Counted from the stretch's first letter, positions 19,675 to 28,533 are shown. The stretch is 64,000 bases of DNA from Solibacillus sp. FSL W7-1464 (GCF_038004425.1 NZ_JBBORC010000001.1:2581001-2645000), one strand, 5' to 3'. The notes: generated from the sequence alone by a model not told the origin. Program-made: numbers and translations.

Positions 19675-20664
19675 CTACTCTTGCAAATCCGACATTTTTT
19701 CTATATTTTGTAAAAAACTTACTATTTCACCATTCATTTCTCTGTCTTCTCCGAACATTGTTTTCACATAACCGATATAGCCTTCTGCAACTTCTTCAGT
19801 AGAATAACCGTCCCATCCAAACGGATAAAGGACGATTGCATGCTTGTCGATCAAGTGCAGTGCAAACTCCAATGCCGAAGGTTCCTGCGCCAATCGTTCC
19901 GCTATGGTTCCCGTAATTTCTGTATACTGATTCAGCTTCGTCGGCAATGGAAAATTCACCGGATTAAATTCTTTGGACTGAGCAAACTTCGTTACAGTAA
20001 TCGTCATATCTACTTCCTGTTCAACAAGCAGGATGAGCAGTAAACTTTTTATAAACGGTTGGACTTCATCGTTTTCAATGATGGCTCTCAATTCATCTGA
20101 ATAGGGACGGATATTCTTTTCCGTAAGTTCATGAATCAGCATCATTTGCCGTTGTGCGGACATCTCCAAAAACTCTGTAGCCGTAAATCCCTCAAGTTCT
20201 TCATCTTCAATAATTGGTGCTTGAAAATGGGATTCCTGGTTTTCGGCAATATGGGCGTTCAGATTTTTTAAACGTTCAAACTTTTCCACTTCATGATCAG
20301 GAATTAACTGTTCGTCAAACAATGATTCGATGATTTTCTCAACTTGTTTAAATTGGCGTAATTGCATGCAGATTGTTAAGTACAGTTCCATTACTTCAAA
20401 GTACATATTAGGACCTATCGCAAGCAATTCCTCGCATACTTGTTTCGCACGTTCGAAATTTTTTTCTTCATATAATGAGTACGCAAATATACTAAGTGAC
20501 ATTTCATCCCCTTCACCTAGCAACAAAGCTTGCTCAAATAACTCATTGGCTTCTTTGTATTGGTTGTTTTCTGCCAAATGTTTCGCTTCATTAAATAACC
20601 GGTCCGTCATTCCGGGGAATAAAATTACTTTTCCATGACCATTATTCTTTTTATTTTCTTTCAT
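19675..20664 (-). CDS. ysoA: TPR-containing protein YsoA
   Basis: A 329-aa soluble protein. Residues 20-125 hold about three degenerate tetratricopeptide repeats (AKHLAENNQYKEANELFEQA, then FERAKQVCEELLAIGP). After about residue 150 it is mainly helical with no recognised catalytic motif. It corresponds to YsoA, the TPR protein encoded next to tig in B. subtilis; its molecular function is unknown. The ATG lies at the divergent junction with proC. Confidence 0.8.
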   Translation of the reverse strand: MKENKKNNGHGKVILFPGMTDRLFNEAKHLAENNQYKEANELFEQALLLGEGDEMSLSIFAYSLYEEKNFERAKQVCEELLAIGPNMYFEVMELYLTICMQLRQFKQVEKIIESLFDEQLIPDHEVEKFERLKNLNAHIAENQESHFQAPIIEDEELEGFTATEFLEMSAQRQMMLIHELTEKNIRPYSDELRAIIENDEVQPFIKSLLLILLVEQEVDMTITVTKFAQSKEFNPVNFPLPTKLNQYTEITGTIAERLAQEPSALEFALHLIDKHAIVLYPFGWDGYSTEEVAEGYIGYVKTMFGEDREMNGEIVSFLQNIEKMSDLQE

Positions 20665-20913
20665 CTAATCACTCCATCGGCGACAAAGTAATGCTGTTGC
20701 ATTCTTCGTCCATTGCATTTATTTTAACGTTGTTTATACATTCCAACAATAATTACTCAAAATTATAGTTATATACAATTTATTACTCGATTACATGTTT
20801 AATCCGATAAGCCTTTTCCCTCAATGTTCCCGTTCTTCCTTGGAAATAATCTGATTTATTGATAATAACGACAGAATAAATGTTATTTTTGTTCACGGAA
20901 AAAGTCGTTCTGG

Positions 20914-20941
20914 TTGCATTGACCGACCAGTGCGGTATACT
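20914..20941 (+). promoter_or_regulatory. Candidate proC promoter with palindromic operator
   Basis: TTGCAT (20914-20919), a 16-nt spacer and TATACT (20936-20941), about 60 nt before proC. The spacer contains ACCGACCAGTGCGGT, whose ACCG/CGGT ends are inverted, resembling TetR-family operators. Apart from this and the ysoA leader, I see nothing in the divergent gap 20665-21003. Confidence 0.4.
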
Positions 20942-21003
20942 AAGCGCTATGAATATTTTACGTAATAAATATAAATACCTTAATTGAAAGAAGGATATAT
21001 AAA

Positions 21004-21813
21004 ATGAAATTTGGATTTATCGGCCTTGGAAACATGGCTGGCGCGATTATTCAAGGCATGATTACAAGCGGGCAATTTAGCGCTGCCGATGTATACGGGA
21101 TGAATCGAAGCCGCGAAAAAACCGATGACCTTGTACATAAATACGGTATTCATGCAACCGATTCGATTGAACAATTAATGAAACAAATCGATGTGATTGT
21201 CATCGCTGTTAAACCTCAAATGTTTGAAAATGTTTTACCTTCTATTAAACAGCATCTGACAAATAAACATATCGTCATTTCAATCGCTGCCGGGAAATCA
21301 CTCGATTATTTACATGATGAACTTGGAAGCGAAACGCCTATTTTCCGCGTTATGCCGAATATCAACGCAACAATCGGCGCATCCACAAGTTGTTATTCAA
21401 CACAGAAAGCAAGTGCCGATCAAAAAGCAATCGTTGAGAAACTTTTTGCTACAGTCGGAACAATTGTCGAGCTTCCTGAAAACCTGTTCTCAATCTTTAC
21501 AACAATCGGTTGTGCATCTCCTGCCTTCACTTACCTTTATATCGACTCCTTGGCACGTGCGGCAGTTCGTGAAGGGATGCCAAAAGATATGGCACTTCAA
21601 ATTGCGGCAAGCTCTGTATTAGGCAGTGCGCAAATGGTTTTACAGTCCGATTCTCACCCATGGGCATTAATCGATCAAGTCTGTTCACCGGGCGGAACGA
21701 CAATTCAAGGTGTCACTTCCCTTCAAGTCAATCACTTTGAAAGTACCATCTATGAAGCCGTTGATGCCGTTACGAATCGTGATACATTTTTGCAAAAACA
21801 GACAGTTAAATAG
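21004..21813 (+). CDS. proC: Pyrroline-5-carboxylate reductase
   Basis: NAD(P)H-dependent last step of proline synthesis. The 269-aa protein starts MKFGFIGLGNMAGAII (Rossmann GxGxxA), with VIVIAVKPQ (64-72), the family motif RVMPNINA (about 116-123) and the C-terminal signature QVCSPGGTTIQGV (about 225-237). Paralogues ProG, ProH and ProI exist in Bacillus, so which isoform this is cannot be told. It is transcribed alone and has its own terminator. Confidence 0.95.
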   Translation: MKFGFIGLGNMAGAIIQGMITSGQFSAADVYGMNRSREKTDDLVHKYGIHATDSIEQLMKQIDVIVIAVKPQMFENVLPSIKQHLTNKHIVISIAAGKSLDYLHDELGSETPIFRVMPNINATIGASTSCYSTQKASADQKAIVEKLFATVGTIVELPENLFSIFTTIGCASPAFTYLYIDSLARAAVREGMPKDMALQIAASSVLGSAQMVLQSDSHPWALIDQVCSPGGTTIQGVTSLQVNHFESTIYEAVDAVTNRDTFLQKQTVK

Positions 21814-21858
21814 AAATGCTTGCCCAGTGTATATGACTTCCACTTGGCATTTTCTTTT
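21814..21858 (+). terminator. proC terminator
   Basis: AAATGC-CC-AGTG pairs with CACT-GG-CATTT in an imperfect stem followed by TTTTCTTTTT, starting at the proC stop codon. Confidence 0.6.
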
Positions 21859-21929
21859 TATATACAAAAATGATATTAAATTAAGTTATTAATTTCTCTC
21901 AATTCCTCAAAAAAAATACGAGAACATAA

Positions 21930-21958
21930 TTGCTAACTACCGTACTATTCTATATAAT
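21930..21958 (+). promoter_or_regulatory. Sigma-A promoter of the carboxyspermidine operon
   Basis: TTGCTA (21930-21935), a 17-nt spacer and a perfect TATAAT (21953-21958), about 57 nt upstream of the dehydrogenase start. Confidence 0.6.
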
Positions 21959-22014
21959 CAATCTTGTTTCAAAAATGAAACCAAAAAATTATAGATTTGG
22001 AGCGTGACAAGAAA

Positions 22015-23244
22015 TTGGGTAAAGCATTGATTATTGGAGCTGGCGGAGTAGCTAGCGTTGTCGTACATAAATGTGTACAAAACTCAGAAGTATTCGAAGA
22101 GATTATGATCGCAAGTCGAACAAAATCAAAATGTGATGCTTTAAAAGAAAAATTAGATGGTGGAAAAACGATTATTCACACAGCACAAGTGGATGCGGAC
22201 AACACCGAGGAACTAATTGACCTAATCAATGGATTTAATCCAGATGTGGTGATCAATGTAGCTTTACCATATCAAGACTTAACTATTATGGATGCATGTT
22301 TAGCTACGAAGACTCACTATGTAGATACAGCAAACTACGAGCCTTTAGATACTGCTAAATTCGAATATAAATGGCAATGGGCGTATAAAGAGCGTTTTGA
22401 AGAAGCAGGCATTACTGCGCTTCTAGGTTCAGGTTTTGACCCAGGTGTAACAGGCGTATTCACAGCGCATGCACAAAAGCATCATTTCGATGAAATTCAT
22501 TACATCGATATCGTTGATGCAAATGGTGGAGACCACGGACTTCCATTCGCAACAAACTTCAATCCTGAAATCAACATTCGCGAAATCACTGCGAACGGAC
22601 GTTTCTGGAAAGATGGCGAGTGGGTTGAAACGGAGCCTTTAGAATATAAAACAGTTTATAACTTACCGGAAATCGGTGAAAAAGATTGCTACCTTCTATA
22701 CCATGAAGAATTGGAATCTTTAGCGAAAAACATTAAAGGTTTAAAACAAATCCGCTTCTGGATGACGTTTGGCGAAAAATACTTAACACATTTAAACGTT
22801 CTTGAAAATGTAGGTATGACTTCAATTGAGCCAATCGAATTCCAAGGACAAATGATTCAGCCAATCCAGTTTTTAAAAGCTGTTTTACCAGACCCGGCTA
22901 CATTAGGTCCACTTACAAAAGGTAAAACAAACATCGGCTGTATCGTTCGCGGTATTAAAGACGGTAAAGAGAAAACTTACTATGTATACAATGTATGTGA
23001 TCACCAAGAATGCTACAGAGAAGTTGGTTCACAGGCGATTTCTTACACAACTGGTGTACCGGCAATGATCGGCGCTATGCTTGTAATGAACGGCGAATGG
23101 CAAAAACCAGGTGTATGGAATGTGGAAGACTTCAATCCAGACCCATTCATGGATGCACTAAATAAATGGGGATTACCATGGCACGAAACAGAAAACCCTG
23201 AATTAATCGACTTGGAATTCACTTCTGCTGGAGAAAAAGCGTAA
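22015..23244 (+). CDS. Carboxynorspermidine (carboxyspermidine) dehydrogenase, saccharopine dehydrogenase family
   Basis: Reductively condenses aspartate beta-semialdehyde with putrescine or diaminopropane to carboxy(nor)spermidine. The 409-aa protein has an N-terminal Rossmann motif ALIIGAGGVASVV, the saccharopine-dehydrogenase pattern VVINVALPYQD and GSGFDPGVTGVFTAH. The family also contains lysine-pathway enzymes, but the next gene encodes the matching decarboxylase, which fixes the assignment. I prefer the TTG at 22015 (MGKALIIGAGG). GGAG is 12 nt upstream, slightly long; an alternative TTG lies six codons earlier. Confidence 0.88.
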   Translation: MGKALIIGAGGVASVVVHKCVQNSEVFEEIMIASRTKSKCDALKEKLDGGKTIIHTAQVDADNTEELIDLINGFNPDVVINVALPYQDLTIMDACLATKTHYVDTANYEPLDTAKFEYKWQWAYKERFEEAGITALLGSGFDPGVTGVFTAHAQKHHFDEIHYIDIVDANGGDHGLPFATNFNPEINIREITANGRFWKDGEWVETEPLEYKTVYNLPEIGEKDCYLLYHEELESLAKNIKGLKQIRFWMTFGEKYLTHLNVLENVGMTSIEPIEFQGQMIQPIQFLKAVLPDPATLGPLTKGKTNIGCIVRGIKDGKEKTYYVYNVCDHQECYREVGSQAISYTTGVPAMIGAMLVMNGEWQKPGVWNVEDFNPDPFMDALNKWGLPWHETENPELIDLEFTSAGEKA

Positions 23245-24437
23245 TGGCAGATTTTAAAAATACGAAAAAACCTGTGATGGCCGCTGCTCTTGCAGCAGAA
23301 ACAGGCATCGACTGGTCACAGGCACCATCTCCTGCCTTCGTAGTGGACGAGCGATTACTTGAGCGCAATTTAAAACTGTTGAAATCCGTACAAGATCGTA
23401 CGAATTGCGATATTTTACTTGCACTTAAAGGCTTTTCTATGTGGTCAACATTTCCGATGGCACGCAATTATTTAGCGGGGATTACATCTTCCTCACTATT
23501 TGAAGCACGCCTTGGTTTTGAAGAATTCGGCAAGGAAGTACACGCATACGCTCCTGCTTATGCAGAGCATGAAATCGATGAGTATTTAACTTATGTCGAC
23601 CATATTGTATTTAACTCATTTGATCAGTTAAATAAATACAAAGACAAAGTGTTAAATCACGAGAAAAATATTTCAATTGGTTTACGTGTAAATCCTGGTT
23701 ATTCAGAAGTGGAAACACCTCTGTACGACCCTTGCTATATTAACTCGCGTTTAGGTATTCCGGTGGAGTCATTCCGTCCGGATGAACTTGACGGTGTTGA
23801 AGGCATTCACTTCCATGCAATGTGTGAGCAAGGTGCTGAAGTTCTGGAGCGTATTTTAGTACACTTTGAAGAGAAATATGGTGAATACTTGCATCAGATG
23901 AAGTGGATCAACTTCGGCGGAGGACACCATATTACAAAACCAGGTTATAATGTTGAGCTATTAGTCAGCTTAATCAACCGCATCCAAGAAACATATGGCG
24001 TAAAAGTAATTTTAGAACCAGGCGAAGCAATTGCACTGAATACAGGATATTTAGTGGCGACAGTGCTTGATATCGTGCAAAACGGTATGGAGCTTGCGAT
24101 TGTCGACTCTTCTGCTACTTGCCATATGCCAGATACACTTGAAATGCCTTATCGCGCGCATATTATCGGTTCGGGGCAGCCAAACGAAAAAGCTTACACA
24201 TATCGTTTAGGCGGCATGACTTGCTTAGCAGGTGACATTATCGGAGACTATTCTTTTGATGAGCCGCTTCAAGCAGGCGACAAACTTGTCTTTACGGACA
24301 TGGCCCATTACACAATGGTAAAAACGCATATGTTCAATGGTGTAAATTTACCAAGTATTTGCACTTACAATGAACAAGATGGAGTAAAAGTAATTCGTAC
24401 TTTCCAATACGAAGACTACCGTAACCGTCTATCTTAA
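23244..24437 (+). CDS. nspC: Carboxynorspermidine decarboxylase
   Basis: PLP-dependent fold-III decarboxylase (alanine-racemase/ODC-like) that releases CO2 from carboxy(nor)spermidine to give spermidine or norspermidine. The 397-aa protein has the PLP lysine in LLALKGFSMW, GLRVNPGYSEVE, the glycine-rich phosphate loop NFGGGHH, LEPGEAIALNTG, and the substrate-site DSSATCHMPD. Its ATG overlaps the dehydrogenase TAA by one base (TAATG), so the two are coupled and act in sequence. Confidence 0.93.
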   Translation: MADFKNTKKPVMAAALAAETGIDWSQAPSPAFVVDERLLERNLKLLKSVQDRTNCDILLALKGFSMWSTFPMARNYLAGITSSSLFEARLGFEEFGKEVHAYAPAYAEHEIDEYLTYVDHIVFNSFDQLNKYKDKVLNHEKNISIGLRVNPGYSEVETPLYDPCYINSRLGIPVESFRPDELDGVEGIHFHAMCEQGAEVLERILVHFEEKYGEYLHQMKWINFGGGHHITKPGYNVELLVSLINRIQETYGVKVILEPGEAIALNTGYLVATVLDIVQNGMELAIVDSSATCHMPDTLEMPYRAHIIGSGQPNEKAYTYRLGGMTCLAGDIIGDYSFDEPLQAGDKLVFTDMAHYTMVKTHMFNGVNLPSICTYNEQDGVKVIRTFQYEDYRNRLS

Positions 24438-24458
24438 TTAACAATACAGGGTAACTAA

Positions 24459-24496
24459 AACATCCATTTTCTCCTTGAGGAAATGGATGTTTTTCT
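24459..24496 (+). terminator. nspC terminator
   Basis: AACATCCATTTTC pairs with GAAATGGATGTT across an 8-nt loop, followed by TTTTTC. Confidence 0.85.
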
Positions 24497-24629
24497 GTTT
24501 CCAAAAATTCCGAACCTGCTAGAATTGTTCCCCCATTATGATTTGTAGAAGGATGCTAATTAATATAGAAATTCAAGAGTATATGATAAGCTTACTTTTA
24601 GTAACTCACTTAAGGAGTGTCTTATAATT

Positions 24630-25676
24630 ATGAAGAAATTTGAATTCGGCATTTATTCCCTTGCTGATATTGGCATTGATCCTTTAACAGGAAAAACCCC
24701 CTCTCCTTCACAGCGTTTAGAGGATATTTTACAGATGGCGGATTTAACGGAAAATTTAGGGCTGGATGTGTTCGGTGTCGGCGAGCATCACCGTCTTGAT
24801 TATGTCGTATCTGCCCCGCCTGTTGTCTTGTCTGCAATTTCTCAGCGGACAAAACATATAAAATTGACGAGTACAACTACCGTTTTAAGTACGGTAGATC
24901 CAGTTCGGCTTTTTGAAGATTTTGCAACGCTTGATTTACTTAGCAATGGACGAGCCGAAATTTTAGCAGGTCGTGGTGCATTCATTGAATCTTTCCCGCT
25001 TTTCGGGTATTCAACAACTGACTATGATGCTTTATTTGAGGAAAATTTACTTTTGCTTCAACAATTAAATTCCCAGGAACGCGTAACATGGAGTGGTCAA
25101 TTCCGCCCGGCTTTAAATAATGCGGAAATCGCTCCAAGACCCTTTAATCAGGAAATTCCTATTTGGGTTGGTGTTGGCGGTACCCCGGAAAGTGCCGTTC
25201 GAGCAGGTCGTGTCGGAGTTGGAATGGCACTGGCAATATTAGGCGGTCCCCTTGATCGGTTCCAGCCATTAGTGAACCTTTACCGAAAATCCGGACAGCA
25301 TCATCCCGAAAAATTAAATGTTGGAGTTACCGGTCACCTTTTCATTGCGGAAACAACGGAACAGGCACAGGAGCAATTTTACCCTTACTATAAAAATTAT
25401 TGGCAGTATGTCAATCAGCAAGGCAGTTTCACCTTCCAGTTATCTTTTGAACAATTCATCGAAATCACTGGACCGAACATGGCATTATTTGTTGGAAGTC
25501 CTGAAGATGTTGCGGAAAAAATTATTAAACAATATGAATTGTTCGGGCATAGCCGATTTTTGGCGCAGCCGGATATTGGCGGTCAACCATTCGAACTTGT
25601 AAAAAACAGTATGAACTTATTTGCCAACGAAGTCGTTCCTGTTGTCAGAAACCACATTGAAATGAACTCTCTATAG
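24630..25676 (+). CDS. LLM-class flavin-dependent oxidoreductase (luciferase-like)
   Basis: A 348-aa TIM-barrel flavin-dependent monooxygenase of the bacterial luciferase superfamily. Visible features are FGVGEHHRLDYVVSAP (52-67), the strand LTSTTTVLSTVDPVRLFEDFATLDLLSNGR in two parts, and the flavin phosphate region IWVGVGGTPESAVRAGR. The substrate is unknown; family members oxidise aldehydes, alkanes or sulfonates with a separate FMN reductase. The SD AAGGAG is 12 nt from the ATG. It stands alone between terminators. Confidence 0.82.
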   Translation: MKKFEFGIYSLADIGIDPLTGKTPSPSQRLEDILQMADLTENLGLDVFGVGEHHRLDYVVSAPPVVLSAISQRTKHIKLTSTTTVLSTVDPVRLFEDFATLDLLSNGRAEILAGRGAFIESFPLFGYSTTDYDALFEENLLLLQQLNSQERVTWSGQFRPALNNAEIAPRPFNQEIPIWVGVGGTPESAVRAGRVGVGMALAILGGPLDRFQPLVNLYRKSGQHHPEKLNVGVTGHLFIAETTEQAQEQFYPYYKNYWQYVNQQGSFTFQLSFEQFIEITGPNMALFVGSPEDVAEKIIKQYELFGHSRFLAQPDIGGQPFELVKNSMNLFANEVVPVVRNHIEMNSL

Positions 25677-25691
25677 TTTCCATCGCGAATG

Positions 25692-25739
25692 AAAACGAGC
25701 ATGGCAACAACTTTTACGTTGTACCATGCTCGTTTTTTT
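25692..25739. terminator. Bidirectional terminator between the LLM gene and selO
   Basis: ACGAGCATGG-AACAAC pairs with GTTGT-CCATGCTCGT around a short loop, with A and T runs on both sides. It serves the convergent genes ending at 25676 and 25738. Confidence 0.9.
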
Positions 25740-27201
25740 AAGTTCCACAATAGCTGACAAACGGTGGTTCTTCGTCTGTCGGTGGCTCTGTATATTTTTT
25801 GTACTGCTCCGTTATATTAAACGGACTTGTCAGCACTTGCAGCATCTCGGCAAACATTGACGGGTCGCCTTCTGCAAATTGTTCAATTGCCTGTTCCACA
25901 AAATGATTCCTTGGAATAACCGCAGGATTAACAGACTGCATTACTCGCATCGTTTCATCAACCGTTGTGTCCTGCTGTTCAATCCGTTCAAACCAAGTTG
26001 TTTCCCACTGCTTAAATGCGTCTGACTGGAACAAGTCATTATTCGGTCGCTTACCTTCCGACAATGCACGCAACGTATTTGTATAATCCGCTTCATGTTC
26101 TTCCATTAAATTCAGCAGATCATCAATCAGCTTTTCATCCTTTTCATCAATTGAAAGAAGACCTAATTTTTCCCGCATTTCACTATAATAATAAGCTTCA
26201 TATATAGAGGGGAATTTTCCAAGAATATTTTGTGCCAGTTGAACTGCTTCCTCTTCATTTTCATGAAGGAGCGGCAGCAAACTTTCTGCAAAACGTGTTA
26301 AGTTCCATGATGCGATCGGTGGCTGATTGCGATAGGCATAGCGCCCCTGTCGATCAATCGAACTGAAGACAGTAGACACGTCATACGTATCCATAAACGC
26401 ACATGGACCGTAATCGATTGTTTCACCGCTGATTGTCATATTATCGGTATTCATTACACCATGAATAAAACCGACGCTTTGCCATTTCGCTATAAGAGCC
26501 GCTTGTCTGTCAAGCACCGATTCAAGCAATGCAAGATAGCGGTTTTCTGCATGCAAAAGCTCGGGATAATGGCGCTGGATTGCATAATCAGCCAAAGCTT
26601 TTAAGTCATCCGCTTCACCAAATGCGGCCGCATACTGAAACGTTCCGACCCGCAAGTGACTTGCGGCAACACGAGTTAAAACAGCGCCTTCCAAAGCCGT
26701 TTCACGATAGATAATATCACCGGTTGCCGTAACGGCCAAGCTGCGAGTAGTTGGAATCGAAAGTGCATGCATTGCCTCACTAATGATAAACTCCCGCAAC
26801 ATCGGACCGAGTGCAGCACGTCCATCGCCGCCACGAGAATACGGTGTAAGACCGGATCCCTTCAACTGAAGATCAAATCGTTCCCCATTTTGCGAGAGGT
26901 GCTCTCCGATTAATAACGCTCTTCCGTCGCCTAGCATATTAAAATGTCCGAATTGATGCCCCGCATAGGCTTGTGCAATTTGCGCTGCACCATCCGGCAT
27001 TTCATGTCCCGCCAAAATAGCGGCACCATGCTCTTTTAATTCCTGAGCATCTAAACCAAGCTGCTCTGCTAATGTACGGTTAAAGATGACGATTGAAGGT
27101 GATGTCACTTCATTAGCGGTTACATGGGAATAAAAAGTTTGCGGCAACTCCTTGTAACTGTTATTAAAACGAAAACCGAAATTCTGCTTTTTATCTGTCA
27201 T
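25738..27201 (-). CDS. selO: SelO-family protein AMPylase (YdiU)
   Basis: Pseudokinase-fold enzyme that transfers AMP to protein Ser/Thr/Tyr; in other organisms it links to redox stress. The 487-aa protein has QAYAGHQFGHFNMLGDGRA, the nucleotide-loop LKGSGLTPYSRGGDGRA region, and the metal-binding MNTDNMTISGETIDYGP with N and D ligands. The third residue from the C-terminus is Cys485 (CGT end), the position of selenocysteine in animal SELENOO. The SD GAGGCG precedes the ATG by about 7 nt. It is monocistronic. Confidence 0.92.
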   Translation of the reverse strand: MTDKKQNFGFRFNNSYKELPQTFYSHVTANEVTSPSIVIFNRTLAEQLGLDAQELKEHGAAILAGHEMPDGAAQIAQAYAGHQFGHFNMLGDGRALLIGEHLSQNGERFDLQLKGSGLTPYSRGGDGRAALGPMLREFIISEAMHALSIPTTRSLAVTATGDIIYRETALEGAVLTRVAASHLRVGTFQYAAAFGEADDLKALADYAIQRHYPELLHAENRYLALLESVLDRQAALIAKWQSVGFIHGVMNTDNMTISGETIDYGPCAFMDTYDVSTVFSSIDRQGRYAYRNQPPIASWNLTRFAESLLPLLHENEEEAVQLAQNILGKFPSIYEAYYYSEMREKLGLLSIDEKDEKLIDDLLNLMEEHEADYTNTLRALSEGKRPNNDLFQSDAFKQWETTWFERIEQQDTTVDETMRVMQSVNPAVIPRNHFVEQAIEQFAEGDPSMFAEMLQVLTSPFNITEQYKKYTEPPTDEEPPFVSYCGT

Positions 27202-27255
27202 TGTTTTCGCCTCATTTCTTTCAAAGATGCATTTATTATAAACTTTTTGTCACAA

Positions 27256-27281
27256 GTTAACCAAAATTACGTCCGGTTACA
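27256..27281. promoter_or_regulatory. BirA operator 1 upstream of bioY
   Basis: GTTAAC (27256-27261) and GTTACA (27276-27281) are separated by 14 nt, and the outer bases read GTTAACC...GGTTAC. This matches the Gram-positive BirA pattern GTTAAC-N14/15-GTTAAC, with one degenerate half-site. Confidence 0.6.
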
Positions 27282-27288
27282 TTTATAT

Positions 27289-27315
27289 GTTAACTCACTA
27301 AAAATAACAGTTGAC
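27289..27315. promoter_or_regulatory. BirA operator 2 overlapping the bioY -35
   Basis: GTTAAC (27289-27294), 15 nt, then GTTGAC (27310-27315). The right half-site is part of the -35 hexamer TTGACA, so biotinyl-AMP-BirA bound here would block RNA polymerase directly. Confidence 0.7.
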
Positions 27316-27339
27316 ACAAAACGAAACTAATTCTATATT
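27311..27339 (+). promoter_or_regulatory. Sigma-A promoter of bioY
   Basis: A perfect TTGACA (27311-27316), a 17-nt spacer and TATATT (27334-27339). Confidence 0.75.
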
Positions 27340-27342
27340 TAT

Positions 27343-27369
27343 GTTAACTAAAAATATACAGAAGTTAAC
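27343..27369. promoter_or_regulatory. BirA operator 3 at the bioY transcription start
   Basis: Two perfect GTTAAC half-sites (27343-27348 and 27364-27369) with a 15-nt spacer lie immediately downstream of the -10, covering the likely transcription start. This is the best-matching of the three sites. Confidence 0.75.
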
Positions 27370-27386
27370 TTTAAGGGGAGTAATGT

Positions 27387-27977
27387 ATGGAGACTGTTCA
27401 CAAAACACAAAGCTTTAAAACAATCGATTTAATTTACAGTGCACTTTTTGCGACACTTATTATGGTTGGAGCAAATATTACATCATTCGTACCGTTTCTA
27501 ACGGTCGGCGGTGTACCGATAACACTACAGGCATTTTTTGCAATATTAGCAGGTTTAGTACTTGGATCAAAAAAAGGAGCCATTGCATGTGCAGTGTATA
27601 TGTTTATCGGGTTAGCAGGGGCACCGGTATTCTCTAAATTCTCGGGCGGATTTTCGGCGATTCTACTTCCGACATTCGGCTTTATCGTAACATTTATTAT
27701 TAGTGCCTATATTGCCGGTAAAATTGCCGAAAAGTTTCAGACGAGACTTGCCTATATTATTGGCGCACTTGTTGCGATGGCAGTTAACTATATTATAGGA
27801 ACAACCTGGATGTATTTTGCCTATACATTATGGGCGTCTGCACCTGAAGGTTTCACCTACAACATGGCATGGCTTTGGATGATTCCTCCAATGCCTAAAG
27901 ATATTATACTTTCAATTTTTGCCGGATTCTTCGCTTATCGCATTCAAAAGATTCTGAAAATACTACCTACTAAATAA
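27387..27977 (+). CDS. bioY: Biotin transporter BioY (ECF S-component)
   Basis: A 196-aa membrane protein with about six transmembrane helices, the substrate-binding subunit of an energy-coupling-factor biotin transporter. Typical BioY features are the N-terminal ALFATLIMVGANIT, the conserved VPITLQAFFAILAGLVLG stretch and the glycine-rich FSGGFSAILLPTFGF. The ECF ATPase/transmembrane module is not in this window, so it would share the housekeeping one. The SD AAGGGGAG is about 6 nt from the ATG. Control by BirA is indicated by three operators upstream. Confidence 0.93.
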   Translation: METVHKTQSFKTIDLIYSALFATLIMVGANITSFVPFLTVGGVPITLQAFFAILAGLVLGSKKGAIACAVYMFIGLAGAPVFSKFSGGFSAILLPTFGFIVTFIISAYIAGKIAEKFQTRLAYIIGALVAMAVNYIIGTTWMYFAYTLWASAPEGFTYNMAWLWMIPPMPKDIILSIFAGFFAYRIQKILKILPTK

Positions 27978-28011
27978 ATATAGATTGCAATTGAATTCCT
28001 CATCTCATGTT

Positions 28012-28068
28012 CTCGGCGTCATCATTATACCGAGATTCATCTATTTGATATACTTTATCCAATAGATG
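28012..28068 (+). other. Two hairpins between bioY and the UspA gene
   Basis: TCTCGG pairs with CCGAGA (about 28012-28036), and CATCTATT (28038-28045) pairs with AATAGATG (28061-28068). The second ends directly at the AAGGAGG SD of the UspA gene. Neither has a good T run, so they may be weak terminators or leader structures. Confidence 0.35.
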
Positions 28069-28083
28069 AAGGAGGAATTTCAT

Positions 28084-28533
28084 ATGGCAAATCATTATGA
28101 AAATATAGTTGTTGCAGTAGATGGTTCAGATGTTAGCGAACTCGCTTTTCAAAAATCGATTGATATAGCAAAACGAAATATTGGCTCGACTTTACACATT
28201 ATCCATGTAATCGATACGAGCTTCTCCGCATCTTTTGATATGCTTTATGATAATATGGTTGAATTGGTTCGAAAACATGGCGAAGTTTTATTGGACCGCT
28301 ATGAATTGGAAGCAAAAGATGCCGGTATTCCTGCGATCAATAAAATCTTAACAAAAGGTACGCCTAAGACGATTTTAGCAAGAAGGCTTTCAGAGCATGC
28401 GCCAGCAGATATTATCATTTGTGGTGCAACCGGCTCGAATGCTGCCGAGCAGATGTTCATGGGCTCTACTACAGAAGCAATCGTTCGGCATGCTACATGC
28501 GATGTTTTGATTGTACGTACACCAGAAAAATAA
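28084..28533 (+). CDS. Universal stress protein, UspA family
   Basis: A 149-aa cytosolic alpha/beta protein. It has the N-terminal strand YENIVVAVDGSDVSELAF and the ATP-binding signature GATGSNAAEQMFMGSTTEAIVRHATCDVLIVR (GxxG-x9-GS-x3), cited here over about residues 112-143, so it is probably an ATP-binding UspA. AAGGAGG lies 8 nt before the ATG at 28084; a start six codons earlier lies upstream of the SD and is rejected. Confidence 0.9.
   Translation: MANHYENIVVAVDGSDVSELAFQKSIDIAKRNIGSTLHIIHVIDTSFSASFDMLYDNMVELVRKHGEVLLDRYELEAKDAGIPAINKILTKGTPKTILARRLSEHAPADIIICGATGSNAAEQMFMGSTTEAIVRHATCDVLIVRTPEK

Noticed and set aside
28012-28036. Hairpin after bioY considered as a riboswitch
   Set aside because: It is only a 6-bp stem with no known aptamer landmarks; treated as a minor intergenic structure.
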